Shown one piece after another: positions 6,889-13,927 of a stretch of DNA of 16,712 nucleotides. The DNA comes from Treponema sp. GTDB taxonomy: Bacteria > Spirochaetota > Spirochaetia > Treponematales > Breznakiellaceae. The translations under genes were made by a program, and so were the position numbers. The stretch lies in NCBI GenBank assembly GCA_031276685.1, contig JAISMQ010000184.1:1-16712 (forward strand), given 5' to 3'. Each line of letters starts with the position of its first letter. Position 1 is the first letter of the stretch. The notes beneath the pieces are model-generated. The model had not been told where the DNA came from, made no database searches, and saw nothing but the letters and a program-made list of their open reading frames with translations.

Positions 6889-7831
6889 AACCCCCGTAGC
6901 GCGGCGGGGGGCCGGCGAAGAATCCGGTTTCCTGCTTCTGGACAAAAGCCCCGGCCTGACTTCGTTTGAAACCCTGGGGCTGGTAAAGCGGGCCCTGGGG
7001 ACGGGCAGGGTTGGCCATACGGGAACGCTGGATAAATTCGCCTCCGGCCTGCTTATCGCGCTGGCGGGCAGGGCTACAAAGCTGAGCCCCTGGATATCCT
7101 CCTGTGATAAAACCTACCTGGGCGCCGTTTCCTTTGGGGCGGAAACCGACACCCTGGACCCGGAAGGCGCCGTTGTCGCGCAGGGGCCCCTCCCGTCCCT
7201 GCGGCAGTTGGAAGAGGCGCTGGACAGGTTCCGGGGGGAGATCCTCCAAACCCCTCCCGTTTATTCGGCAATCCACGTGGAAGGCCGCCGCGCCTCGGAA
7301 CTGGCCCGCTCCGGGGAAAGGCCGGAGATGAAGGCGCGTCCGGTTACCGTCCGCGAAATCGATCTTGTCTCCTGGGAACCGCCCCTGGCCCGGATCCGGG
7401 TACGCTGTTCGGGCGGTACCTACATCCGTTCCCTGGCCCGGGACATTGCCCTGGCCTGCGGTTCCCGCGCCCACCTTGCCGGTCTGCGGCGGCTGGCGGT
7501 GGCGGGATTCTCCGTGGACGGGGCCCTTCCCCCGGACAGCGCCCCCGATGCGTACCGCATCTCCCTGCGGCCCGTGGGCCGGGAACTGTTCGCCGCCCTG
7601 GGGATCCCCTGCCTTAACGCGGGCGAGGGGATCCTCCTCCCCATGATCCGGGGCCGCCCCCTGGGGCCCCTGCTTGCCGGCGCGGAGCTTGAAGGCCCGG
7701 AAGGCGGGGCGGCGGCGGTTTTTGCGGGGGGCCGCTTTGCCGGCATGGTGGAACGGGCCGGCGGCGCGGGCTGGAGCTACGGTTTTGTGTACGCCCGGCT
7801 TCCCCCCGGGGGGGACTATGCGGATCCTTGA
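6875..7831 (+). CDS. truB: tRNA pseudouridine(55) synthase TruB
   Basis: TruB converts U55 in the T-loop of tRNAs to pseudouridine. The 318-residue protein has GFLLLDKSPGLTSF near the N-terminus and the catalytic motif GHTGTLD with Asp53 as the expected nucleophile. It also has the KTYLGAVSFGAETDTLD segment, PPVYSAIHVEGRRASELAR, and CSGGTYIRSLARDIA (substrate-binding strand). The residues after the catalytic Asp are KFASG rather than the PLATG common in proteobacteria. The C-terminal region after about residue 225 is less conserved and Gly-rich, which may be a reduced PUA-like end. The ATG at 6875 has GGGGAC just upstream and overlaps rbfA by 14 nt, so the two are probably translationally coupled. 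The 3' end overlaps ribF by 14 nt. Confidence 0.95.
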   Translation: MSGSKTPVARRGAGEESGFLLLDKSPGLTSFETLGLVKRALGTGRVGHTGTLDKFASGLLIALAGRATKLSPWISSCDKTYLGAVSFGAETDTLDPEGAVVAQGPLPSLRQLEEALDRFRGEILQTPPVYSAIHVEGRRASELARSGERPEMKARPVTVREIDLVSWEPPLARIRVRCSGGTYIRSLARDIALACGSRAHLAGLRRLAVAGFSVDGALPPDSAPDAYRISLRPVGRELFAALGIPCLNAGEGILLPMIRGRPLGPLLAGAELEGPEGGAAAVFAGGRFAGMVERAGGAGWSYGFVYARLPPGGDYADP

Positions 7832-8618
7832 CTGGGATACCTTTGTCCGCGAAGGAAAGGCCCCGTCCCCCCCCCTGGCTCTGAGCGTCGGGGTCTTTGA
7901 CGGGGTACACCGGGGCCACCAGAAGCTTATCGAAAAGATACGGGACTACGCCGCGGAACACGGGGGGCTGGGGGGGGTTGTCACCTTTGTCCAGAATCCC
8001 CGCCGCGTTCTGCGCCCCCGGCATTACCCCGGGGACATCTACAGCCTCCCCCAGAAACTCAGGACCCTGGAAGGGCTGGGGGTCGATTTTACGGTACTCA
8101 TTGACTTTTCGGGGGATATTAGTACAATGATGGGAGGTGAATTTGTCGCCCTTATGGGGCTTGGGCGGGTCGGCTATCTGGCGCTGGGCGCCAATTTCCG
8201 CTGCGGCTACCGCCTGGATACGGACGGCAGGGCCATCCGGGATCTGGCGGCGCCCTTCGGGACCCTTACCGAGCTGGTACCCCAGGTCCGCCAGGGGGGG
8301 GCTCCGGTTAGTTCGAGCCGTATCCGGCAGGCGCTTCTGGCCGGGAATATCGCCGGGGCCGCCGCCCTGCTGGGCCGCCCTTTTAGGGTGGATCTGGAGG
8401 GCCTGCGCCCGGCGGAAACCGGGAAGGGCCGCTGTTACGACCTAAGCGGCGAGGGGCGGGTTTTGCCCCCCGGCGGGCGGTATTCCGGCAGGATCTGTAC
8501 GGCAAATTCCGGCGAAGAACTGGAAACGCTTGTCACGCTGGATTCCGGGCGTCTGTTCATGTTTCCGGTTCCCCCGAACCTCAGCGCGGTATCCGTTGAG
8601 TTATGCGGTTCCCAATAG
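7818..8618 (+). CDS. ribF: RibF-family FAD synthetase (FMN adenylyltransferase) with degenerate riboflavin kinase domain
   Basis: The N-terminal domain is an FMN adenylyltransferase: GVFDGVHRGH (residues 25-34, the nucleotidyltransferase HxGH motif), FVQNPRRVL, GANFRCGYRLDTDG, and SSSRIR (165-170). The usual bifunctional RibF is around 300 residues or more, with a C-terminal riboflavin kinase barrel carrying a GR-x-LG-x-PTAN motif and a catalytic Glu. Here the protein is 266 residues. After LLGRPF the PTAN motif is absent, and only loose traces of a barrel remain (LPPGGRYSGRI, VTLDSGRLFMFP). It is therefore likely to make FAD from FMN but may not phosphorylate riboflavin. I start at the ATG at 7818, preceded by a G-run; the frame stays open to 7674, but that extension lies inside truB and is not RibF-like. 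The stop overlaps the AGGAG of rpsO. Confidence 0.9.
   Translation: MRILDWDTFVREGKAPSPPLALSVGVFDGVHRGHQKLIEKIRDYAAEHGGLGGVVTFVQNPRRVLRPRHYPGDIYSLPQKLRTLEGLGVDFTVLIDFSGDISTMMGGEFVALMGLGRVGYLALGANFRCGYRLDTDGRAIRDLAAPFGTLTELVPQVRQGGAPVSSSRIRQALLAGNIAGAAALLGRPFRVDLEGLRPAETGKGRCYDLSGEGRVLPPGGRYSGRICTANSGEELETLVTLDSGRLFMFPVPPNLSAVSVELCGSQ
8101..8128 (+). promoter_or_regulatory. Possible internal promoter inside ribF, upstream of rpsO-pnp
   Basis: TTGACT (8101-8106) and TACAAT (8123-8128) are separated by 16 nt, each one mismatch from the sigma-70 consensus. This is the best-scoring promoter pattern I saw in the window. It lies about 500 bp before rpsO and could give rpsO-pnp extra transcription; it may also be chance within coding sequence. 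Confidence 0.35.
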
Positions 8619-8621
8619 GAG
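8617..8621 (+). promoter_or_regulatory. Ribosome binding site of rpsO
   Basis: AGGAG at 8617-8621 overlaps the ribF stop codon (TAG 8616-8618). It lies 11 nt before the codon at 8633 that occupies the initiator position of S15. This spacing is somewhat long but usable. Confidence 0.6.
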
Positions 8622-8632
8622 AGTAACTATAT

Positions 8633-8902
8633 AGGGCTATAAGCAAAGAAGCATCGGCGTCTGTTATTTCCAAATTTGGAAAATCCGAACGGGATTCAGG
8701 CGCGTCGGAGGTTCAGATTGCCCTGCTTACCGAACGGATCAACCACCTTACGGAACACTGCAGGCAATTCAAGAACGACAAGTCCAGTCAGCGGGGTTTG
8801 CTTATCCTGGTTGGAAAGCGCCGGAGGCTTTTGAAGTACATCCAGCGGGCCAACCTTGAAAAATACCGTTCCCTTATCAAGGATCTGGGTCTGCGCAAGT
8901 AA
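8633..8902 (+). CDS. rpsO: 30S ribosomal protein S15 (no standard start codon visible)
   Basis: S15 binds 16S rRNA early in 30S assembly. The frame ending at TAA 8900-8902 encodes AISKEASASVISKFG, then SGASEVQIALLTERINHLTEHC, RRLLKYIQRANLEKY and LIKDLGLRK, an unmistakable S15. Aligned with the standard 89-residue family, Ala at 8636 is residue 2, so the initiator must be the codon at 8633-8635, which reads AGG. Upstream in frame come TAT, CTA and then a TAA stop (8624-8626), so no ATG, GTG or TTG exists before the conserved start. The first in-frame TTG downstream is deep inside the protein. A single T-to-G change (sequencing error or mutation) at 8634 would explain it; a noncanonical start (for example ATA at 8639) is less likely. 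It abuts pnp (TAA then ATG), as in many bacteria. Confidence 0.9.
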   Translation, partial: RAISKEASASVISKFGKSERDSGASEVQIALLTERINHLTEHCRQFKNDKSSQRGLLILVGKRRRLLKYIQRANLEKYRSLIKDLGLRK

Positions 8903-11071
8903 ATGACACAACAGGTAACAATACAAATCGGCGGAAAGGATCTTATCCTGGAAACCGGCAGGATCGCGAAACAGGCAAACGGCGCTGTTTTCGCTCAGTA
9001 CGCGGGTTCGGCGGTTATTGCGACCGTCTGTTCTTCCCGGGACGCCGTGGAGGGCCTGGACTATGTGCCCCTTACGGTTGATTACAACGAAAAGTACTAC
9101 GCTGCGGGAAAGATCCCCGGCGGTTTTATCAAGCGGGAAGGCCGCCCCAAAGACAAGGAGGTTCTGGTATCCCGGCTTATCGACCGGCCCATGCGCCCCC
9201 TCTTTGACAAGAGCTTTGGCCGGGAAATCCAGGTGGTGCCCACCACCCTTTCCGCCGATCAGGTGAATCCGCCGGACGTTCTTGCCATCATCGCAAGTTC
9301 CGCAGCGGTCCACATTTCGGACATCCCCTTTGGCGGGCCCGTCGCCGGGGTGCGTATCTGCCAGGTAGACGGCGCCCTGGTGGTAAACCCTACCTACCAG
9401 GAAATTGAAAAGTCTACCCTGGAGATTGTCGTGGCCGGGACCAAGGACGGCATCACGATGGTAGAGGGGGGGGCGCGGGAAGTAGGCGAGGATCTTATGG
9501 TGGAGGCCCTGGAAAAGGCCCACCGGGTGATCGCGGAGATATGCGCCCTTCAGGAAAAGCTGCGGGAACTGGCGGGGAAGCCCAAGCTGCCCCTTGCCGC
9601 CCAGAGCTGCCGCCTGGAGAACGCGGAGGCCCTCCGTTCCGCCGCCTATCCCAGGCTGGAAGAGGCCTGCTTCCTCAAGGGGAAACAGGAGCGCCGGGAG
9701 GCTATCGACAAGGTAAAGTCCGGCCTTGCCGCCGAGTACGCCGCCCAGCTTGAGGACGAAAACCAGAAAAAGCTTTTTGACGCCCTGTTTGAAGAGATGG
9801 AGTATTCGATCCTCCGCAGCTCCATTCTGGACAAGGGCCTGCGGGTGGACGGCAGGGGGACCGAGGATATTCGGAACATCACCTGCGAGGTGGGGATCCT
9901 GCCCAGGACCCACGGGTCGGCCCTCTTTACGCGGGGGGAAACCCAGGCCCTTGTGGTAACCACGCTGGGGACCGTGTTTGACGAGCAGATCTTTGACGAT
10001 ATCGAAGGGGACAAGCGGGAAAACTTCATCCTCCACTACAATTTCCCCCCCTATTCCGTGGGCGAAGTGGGGCGGCTGGGTACCGGGCGCCGGGAGATCG
10101 GCCACGGCAACCTGGCCCGCAGATCCCTGGAGGCCATGGTCCCCGGCAAAGGGGAATTTCCCTATACCGTCCGCGTTGTTTCCGAGATCATGGAATCCAA
10201 CGGTTCGTCTTCTATGGCCACGGTCTGCGGGGGGACCCTTGCCATGCTCCACGCCGGGGTGCCCATGAAAAAGCCGGTGGCGGGGATCGCCATGGGCCTT
10301 ATCACCGAAAGCAACGAACCCGGCAGCCGCTACGCGGTGCTTTCGGATATCCTGGGCGAAGAAGATCACCTGTGGGACATGGATTTTAAGGTCGCCGGAA
10401 CCGAAGACGGGATCACCGGCTTCCAGATGGACATTAAAATTGCCGGGGTAAGCCCGGAGATCATGCGGAAGGCGCTGGACCAGGCCAGACGGGGCAGGCT
10501 CCACATCCTTTCGATTATGAACAAGACCCTCAGCAGGCCCGCGGCCTCCATCAGCGAATTCGCCCCCAAGATCGTGACAATGCGGATCGACGTGGACAAG
10601 ATCGGCGCCCTTATCGGCCCCGGCGGGAAAAACGTCAAGGCCCTGTGCGAGCAGTACAGCGTTACGATCAACACCGAAAACGACGGGACCGTAACCATCT
10701 ACGGGAAAAACGCCAAAGACGCGGAGGATGCCAGGATGGCGGTCCAGGGGATCGTCTCCGACCCGGAGACCGGGCGCGTTTACAACGGCGTGGTCAAGCG
10801 GATCATGGATTTCGGCGCCTTTGTGGAGATCCTCCCCGGCAAGGAAGGGCTGGTGCATATCAGCAAGCTTTCCCGCCAGCGGATAGCCCAGGTAACCGAT
10901 GTGGTAAAGGAAGGGCAGGAAATTCCCGTTAAATTACTGGAAGTTGACAAAATGGGCCGCCTTAACCTTTCCTACATTGACGCCATCGACCCCGACGGCG
11001 CTCCCCCCGTGGAGCAGCGCGGCCCCGGGGGCAGGCCTGACGACCGGCCCAGGGGCGGACGCCGTTTCTAG
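8903..11071 (+). CDS. pnp: Polyribonucleotide nucleotidyltransferase (PNPase)
   Basis: PNPase degrades RNA 3' to 5' by phosphorolysis and can add tails in reverse; it is a trimeric cytoplasmic enzyme. The 722 residues match the usual length. The order is: first RNase PH domain (about 1-215, with DYNEKYYAAGKIPGGFIKRE and RPMRPLF), an all-helical linker domain, then the second catalytic RNase PH domain (about 310-545). The latter has GLRVDGR, RTHGSALFTRGETQALV and the metal-site segment DMDFKVAG starting at residue 492, with QMDIKIAG after it. A KH domain with GPGGK (572-576) and an S1 domain from about 624 (GRVYNGVVKRIMDFGAFVEI) follow. The tail is Arg/Gly/Pro-rich. The ATG directly follows the rpsO stop, with only a weak ribosome binding site, so translation is probably coupled to rpsO. 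Confidence 0.98.
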   Translation: MTQQVTIQIGGKDLILETGRIAKQANGAVFAQYAGSAVIATVCSSRDAVEGLDYVPLTVDYNEKYYAAGKIPGGFIKREGRPKDKEVLVSRLIDRPMRPLFDKSFGREIQVVPTTLSADQVNPPDVLAIIASSAAVHISDIPFGGPVAGVRICQVDGALVVNPTYQEIEKSTLEIVVAGTKDGITMVEGGAREVGEDLMVEALEKAHRVIAEICALQEKLRELAGKPKLPLAAQSCRLENAEALRSAAYPRLEEACFLKGKQERREAIDKVKSGLAAEYAAQLEDENQKKLFDALFEEMEYSILRSSILDKGLRVDGRGTEDIRNITCEVGILPRTHGSALFTRGETQALVVTTLGTVFDEQIFDDIEGDKRENFILHYNFPPYSVGEVGRLGTGRREIGHGNLARRSLEAMVPGKGEFPYTVRVVSEIMESNGSSSMATVCGGTLAMLHAGVPMKKPVAGIAMGLITESNEPGSRYAVLSDILGEEDHLWDMDFKVAGTEDGITGFQMDIKIAGVSPEIMRKALDQARRGRLHILSIMNKTLSRPAASISEFAPKIVTMRIDVDKIGALIGPGGKNVKALCEQYSVTINTENDGTVTIYGKNAKDAEDARMAVQGIVSDPETGRVYNGVVKRIMDFGAFVEILPGKEGLVHISKLSRQRIAQVTDVVKEGQEIPVKLLEVDKMGRLNLSYIDAIDPDGAPPVEQRGPGGRPDDRPRGGRRF

Positions 11072-11073
11072 GT

Positions 11074-11520
11074 ATGGACGGAAGGCCGCTTGTAAAGGTC
11101 CAGCGGCAGGATTCCGCGCTCCTCCTCCCGCGTTACGAAAGCGCGGGGGCGGCGGGCGTGGATCTGCGTGCGCGGCTGGCGGAACCCCTTTCCATTCCCC
11201 CCTTGGGGCGCGCCGTAGTCCCCACGGGCCTTGCGCTGGAAATTCCGGCGGGTTACGAAGCCCAGGTGCGGCCCCGTTCGGGGCTTGCCGCTTCTTCGGG
11301 GCTTACGGTGCTGAATTCCCCGGGGACCATCGATTCCGATTACCGGGGGGAGCTTAAAGTTATCCTGGTTAATCTGGGCGCCGTTCCCTGCGGGGTAAAG
11401 GACGGGGATCGGATAGCCCAACTGGTTTTCGCCCCGGTGGTTCAGGTGGCGCTTGAAGCTGCGGATTGTCTGAGCGAAACGTCCCGGGGCGGCGGCGGCT
11501 TTGGTTCTACCGGGCGCTGA
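11074..11520 (+). CDS. dut: Deoxyuridine 5'-triphosphate nucleotidohydrolase (dUTPase)
   Basis: Dut hydrolyses dUTP to dUMP and pyrophosphate, keeping uracil out of DNA and supplying thymidylate synthesis. All five motifs of the trimeric family are present in 148 residues: I AGVDL (27-31), II RPRSGLA (66-72), III GTIDSDYRGE (84-93), IV GDRIAQLV (111-118) and V RGGGGFGSTGR (138-148) at the C-terminus. Length is normal. The start ATG lies 2 nt after the pnp stop and no strong ribosome binding site is visible, so expression likely depends on translation through pnp. Confidence 0.97.
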   Translation: MDGRPLVKVQRQDSALLLPRYESAGAAGVDLRARLAEPLSIPPLGRAVVPTGLALEIPAGYEAQVRPRSGLAASSGLTVLNSPGTIDSDYRGELKVILVNLGAVPCGVKDGDRIAQLVFAPVVQVALEAADCLSETSRGGGGFGSTGR

Positions 11521-11545
11521 CGCGGGGCAGGGGGGCCGGTACAAT
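11517..11545 (+). promoter_or_regulatory. Possible promoter for the permease pair
   Basis: CTGACG (11517-11522, four of six) overlaps the dut stop codon, and TACAAT (11540-11545, five of six) follows after 17 nt. A small inverted repeat, CCCGC (11547-11551) facing GCGGG (11557-11561), lies between it and the GGAGG ribosome binding site at 11564-11568. Confidence 0.35.
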
Positions 11546-11573
11546 TCCCGCTAAAGGCGGGCCGGAGGCGCGC

Positions 11574-12842
11574 ATGGTTCATTCCCGTTCCATTTCCTGG
11601 ACCCTGTTCCGGTATATCGTTACCGAAGCGCTTTTTTCGTTTTTTGTATCGTTCCTGTTTTTTTTCTTTATCTTCTTCGTTAACCAACTGCTCCTGCTTG
11701 CCCAGGAGATCCTTACCAAGCGGGTGCCCTTTGGCCAGGTCGCGCTGCTGGTTTTTTACGCCCTGCCCTCGGTAGTCGCCCTTTCGGCCCCCTTCGCCTC
11801 GATGGTAGGCACCCTGATGACGGTGGGCCGCATGTCCAGCGACAACGAAATCCTTGTCATGCTCTCGTCGGGGCTTTCCTACCGGACCATCTATGTCCCC
11901 GCGATTGTGGTGGGGATTATCATTTCGACTTTTTCTTTTTTGACCAACGATATACTCCTCCCGGCGGGGACCATACAGTTCAACAAGCTGTACCGCCTTA
12001 TTGCGGTTTCTACCCCGGCGCTGGAACTGGAGGCCAATTCGGTTAAGCGTTTCAAGGATACGATCATCGTGACGGGGGGGGTGGAAGGGAACCTTATCGG
12101 GAACGTCCTGATACTGGACCGGACGGGGGACGGGGAACGGCGCATCATACTTGCGAAAAACGCGGAACTGAAGGACTGGGGCGGCGGGGGGCTGAGCCTG
12201 GACCTGGAAGCCGCCTTTATCCAGTCCTCGAAGGAGATAGCCCGCTACGATTACGATTACGCCTCCAGTTCTTTCCTGCGCTACTGGGTCCCCCAGGAGG
12301 ATCTTATCCAGGCGGTTTCTTCGATCACCCCCAAGGAGATGAGTTCCGCCGACGTGCTGGCGGAGATACGGACAAAACGGCTCAACCTTAACCGGCTTTT
12401 GGAGGAACGCCTGGCCCGGCTCAGCCTCCGTATCCTGGGGGCCGAAAATACCCTGCGCCGGGGGCCGGACCACGAAAGCTGGAACCGCCGGAACTCCCAG
12501 TTCATGGAAATACAGCGGGAGGTCCTGGAGTACCGCTCGATGAAGCGGGACCGTTCCCTGTTTTACTACCTTTTGGAGTACTATAAAAAATTCTCCATCC
12601 CCCTGGGGGCGTTTTCGTTCGCGTTTCTTTCGGTGGCCCTGGGGCTTCTGGCGAAGAAAAGCGGGCAAACCGTGGGCTTTATTCTGGGGCTTATTATCGC
12701 CGTGTTGTACTGGGCCCTGCTCCTGGGGGGGCAGACCGTGGGGATCCGCCTGGGCTTTTCCCCGTTCTGGTCCATGTGGACCCCTAATATCCTGGCTGTA
12801 ACGGCGGGGATTATCCTTAGCGTTATCAGGATCCGCAAATGA
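11574..12842 (+). CDS. LptF/LptG family permease (first of pair, LptF position)
   Basis: An inner-membrane protein of 422 residues, chosen to start at the ATG at 11574 because GGAGG (11564-11568) lies 5 nt upstream; the longer frame from 11466 would overlap dut. The topology fits the LptF/LptG family: three membrane helices (about 17-44, 55-75 and 97-120), a periplasmic beta-rich domain (about 125-250), then three more helices (about 340-415). The segment LGLLAKKSGQTVGFILGLIIAVLYW is typical of the fifth helix region. LptF and LptG with the LptB ATPase extract lipid from the inner membrane; the usual substrate is LPS. The protein is about 60 residues longer than usual: residues 255-338 are a highly charged, helical, coiled-coil-like stretch before the fourth helix. 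Which of the two genes is F or G cannot be fixed from the sequence alone; no LptB gene is in the window. Confidence 0.88.
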   Translation: MVHSRSISWTLFRYIVTEALFSFFVSFLFFFFIFFVNQLLLLAQEILTKRVPFGQVALLVFYALPSVVALSAPFASMVGTLMTVGRMSSDNEILVMLSSGLSYRTIYVPAIVVGIIISTFSFLTNDILLPAGTIQFNKLYRLIAVSTPALELEANSVKRFKDTIIVTGGVEGNLIGNVLILDRTGDGERRIILAKNAELKDWGGGGLSLDLEAAFIQSSKEIARYDYDYASSSFLRYWVPQEDLIQAVSSITPKEMSSADVLAEIRTKRLNLNRLLEERLARLSLRILGAENTLRRGPDHESWNRRNSQFMEIQREVLEYRSMKRDRSLFYYLLEYYKKFSIPLGAFSFAFLSVALGLLAKKSGQTVGFILGLIIAVLYWALLLGGQTVGIRLGFSPFWSMWTPNILAVTAGIILSVIRIRK

Positions 12843-13903
12843 TTCTGGACAGGTACCTGGTCAAGCAATTTTTCCCCATTTTCGTTATCGCCATTTCCAT
12901 GTTCATGCTGCTCCTTGCCCTTATCGATCTGTTCGCCAATGTCTTCCGGTACCTTAGCTACCAGGTGCCCGTTCTGGAAATACTAAAGATAAGCCTCTTC
13001 TACCTGCCCAAGTGCTTTTCCTATGCCCTGCCAATTTCGCTGCTCTTCGCCTCCGCGTATTCCCTGGGGGATCTGTACGCCCGTAACGAGCTTACCGCGG
13101 TATTGTCGTCCGGCATCCCCTTTTGGCGTTTCAGCCTGCCCCTGGTGCTTATCGGCGCGTTCGCCTCGCTCTTCGCCTTTGGCTTCGAGGACGCCGTGGT
13201 TATCCCCACGCTGGCGGCTAAAAATTCCCTTTCCCGGTATTACCTGCGCCAGGACCGGCAGGAAAGCAATTCCGATGTGGTCATTAAGACCAGGGGCGGG
13301 AACCTTGTCTACGCCGTGGATTATTTTGACTACCGGGCACTGGTGCTTAACGGGATAAGCATTGTCGAGCAGGACGAAACGGGGGCTTTTATTTCCCAGG
13401 TCCGCTCCCCCAAGGCCGTCTGGACCGGGGAGTACTGGAGCCTTTCCAACGCGGTGGTTTACCAGTGGGAGGGGGATCTGCTGCGGGTCCGGCCCCTGGG
13501 CGAAACCGATGTGTACCGGGAACACCCCGATACGTTCCGCCGCAACGCCGTGGATGTGGAGGAACTCCGCGTCCGGGACGCCCGGCTTCTGGTGGAGGAT
13601 CTTACGATAGCGGGGCTTCCCACAGTCCGGGCCCTGTCGGATTATTACCACAGGTTTTCTTTTTCCGTCGCAAGCCTGGTTGTTATGGTACTATCGATCT
13701 CTATGGGGGGCCGCTTCAAAAAAAACATCCTCCTGATGAGCCTGCTGGCCAGCCTTTCGTCGGCGGTAATTTTTTACGTCATGGAGATGATCTCCATGCT
13801 GATGGCCCGTCTGGGTTACATCCCCCCCATTGTGGGGGCCTGGTTTCCGGTGGCAATTTTTATCGTCATTGGGCTTTTGCTGCTCGGCAGCGCAAAAACC
13901 TGA
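12839..13903 (+). CDS. LptF/LptG family permease (second of pair, LptG position)
   Basis: A 354-residue inner-membrane protein of normal family length. Its ATG overlaps the stop of the preceding permease (ATGA), a sign of translational coupling and of a 1:1 heterodimer. It has a short N-terminus (MILDRYLVKQFFPIF) leading into helix 1 (about 10-32). Helices 2-3 lie near 50-70 and 97-120, a periplasmic domain of about 125-255 includes VKTRGGNLVYAVDYF-type strands, and three C-terminal helices follow (about 270-350, with SMGGRFKKN between the first two). With its partner it would form the membrane part of the lipid-extracting ABC transporter. The expected partners LptB, LptC and LptA are not in the window. 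Confidence 0.88.
   Translation: MILDRYLVKQFFPIFVIAISMFMLLLALIDLFANVFRYLSYQVPVLEILKISLFYLPKCFSYALPISLLFASAYSLGDLYARNELTAVLSSGIPFWRFSLPLVLIGAFASLFAFGFEDAVVIPTLAAKNSLSRYYLRQDRQESNSDVVIKTRGGNLVYAVDYFDYRALVLNGISIVEQDETGAFISQVRSPKAVWTGEYWSLSNAVVYQWEGDLLRVRPLGETDVYREHPDTFRRNAVDVEELRVRDARLLVEDLTIAGLPTVRALSDYYHRFSFSVASLVVMVLSISMGGRFKKNILLMSLLASLSSAVIFYVMEMISMLMARLGYIPPIVGAWFPVAIFIVIGLLLLGSAKT
13874..13896 (+). other. Imperfect inverted repeat before the rhamnosidase gene
   Basis: TTTTGCTGC and GCAGCGCAAAA flank a TCG centre within the last codons of the second permease gene, 32 nt before the rhamnosidase start codon. The two arms match except for an extra GC in the right arm. It could be an operator for sugar control or a weak mRNA hairpin; no T-tract follows, so it is not a terminator. 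Confidence 0.3.
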
Positions 13904-13917
13904 GGGGCGCAAAAAAT

Positions 13918-13923
13918 AGGAGG
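13918..13923 (+). promoter_or_regulatory. Strong ribosome binding site of the rhamnosidase gene
   Basis: AGGAGG at 13918-13923 lies 4 nt before the ATG at 13928. It is the most canonical ribosome binding site in the window, which suggests that the rhamnosidase is translated independently of the permease genes. Confidence 0.8.
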
Positions 13924-13927
13924 TTCT

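Noticed and set aside
7674..7817. Upstream extension of ribF from an ATG at 7674
   Set aside because: The extra residues are an out-of-frame shadow of truB and have no RibF similarity; the ATG at 7818 gives the normal family N-terminus.
8696..10858. A 720-codon open frame on the minus strand opposite rpsO and pnp
   Set aside because: It is a codon-bias shadow of pnp with no recognisable domain and no supported start.
11466..11573. Upstream start for the first Lpt permease
   Set aside because: It would overlap the dut C-terminal motif and adds an Arg-rich stretch foreign to the family; GGAGG precedes the ATG at 11574.
11631..11680. T-rich tracts as an intragenic terminator
   Set aside because: They encode the Phe-rich first membrane helix of the permease, and no GC-rich stem precedes them.
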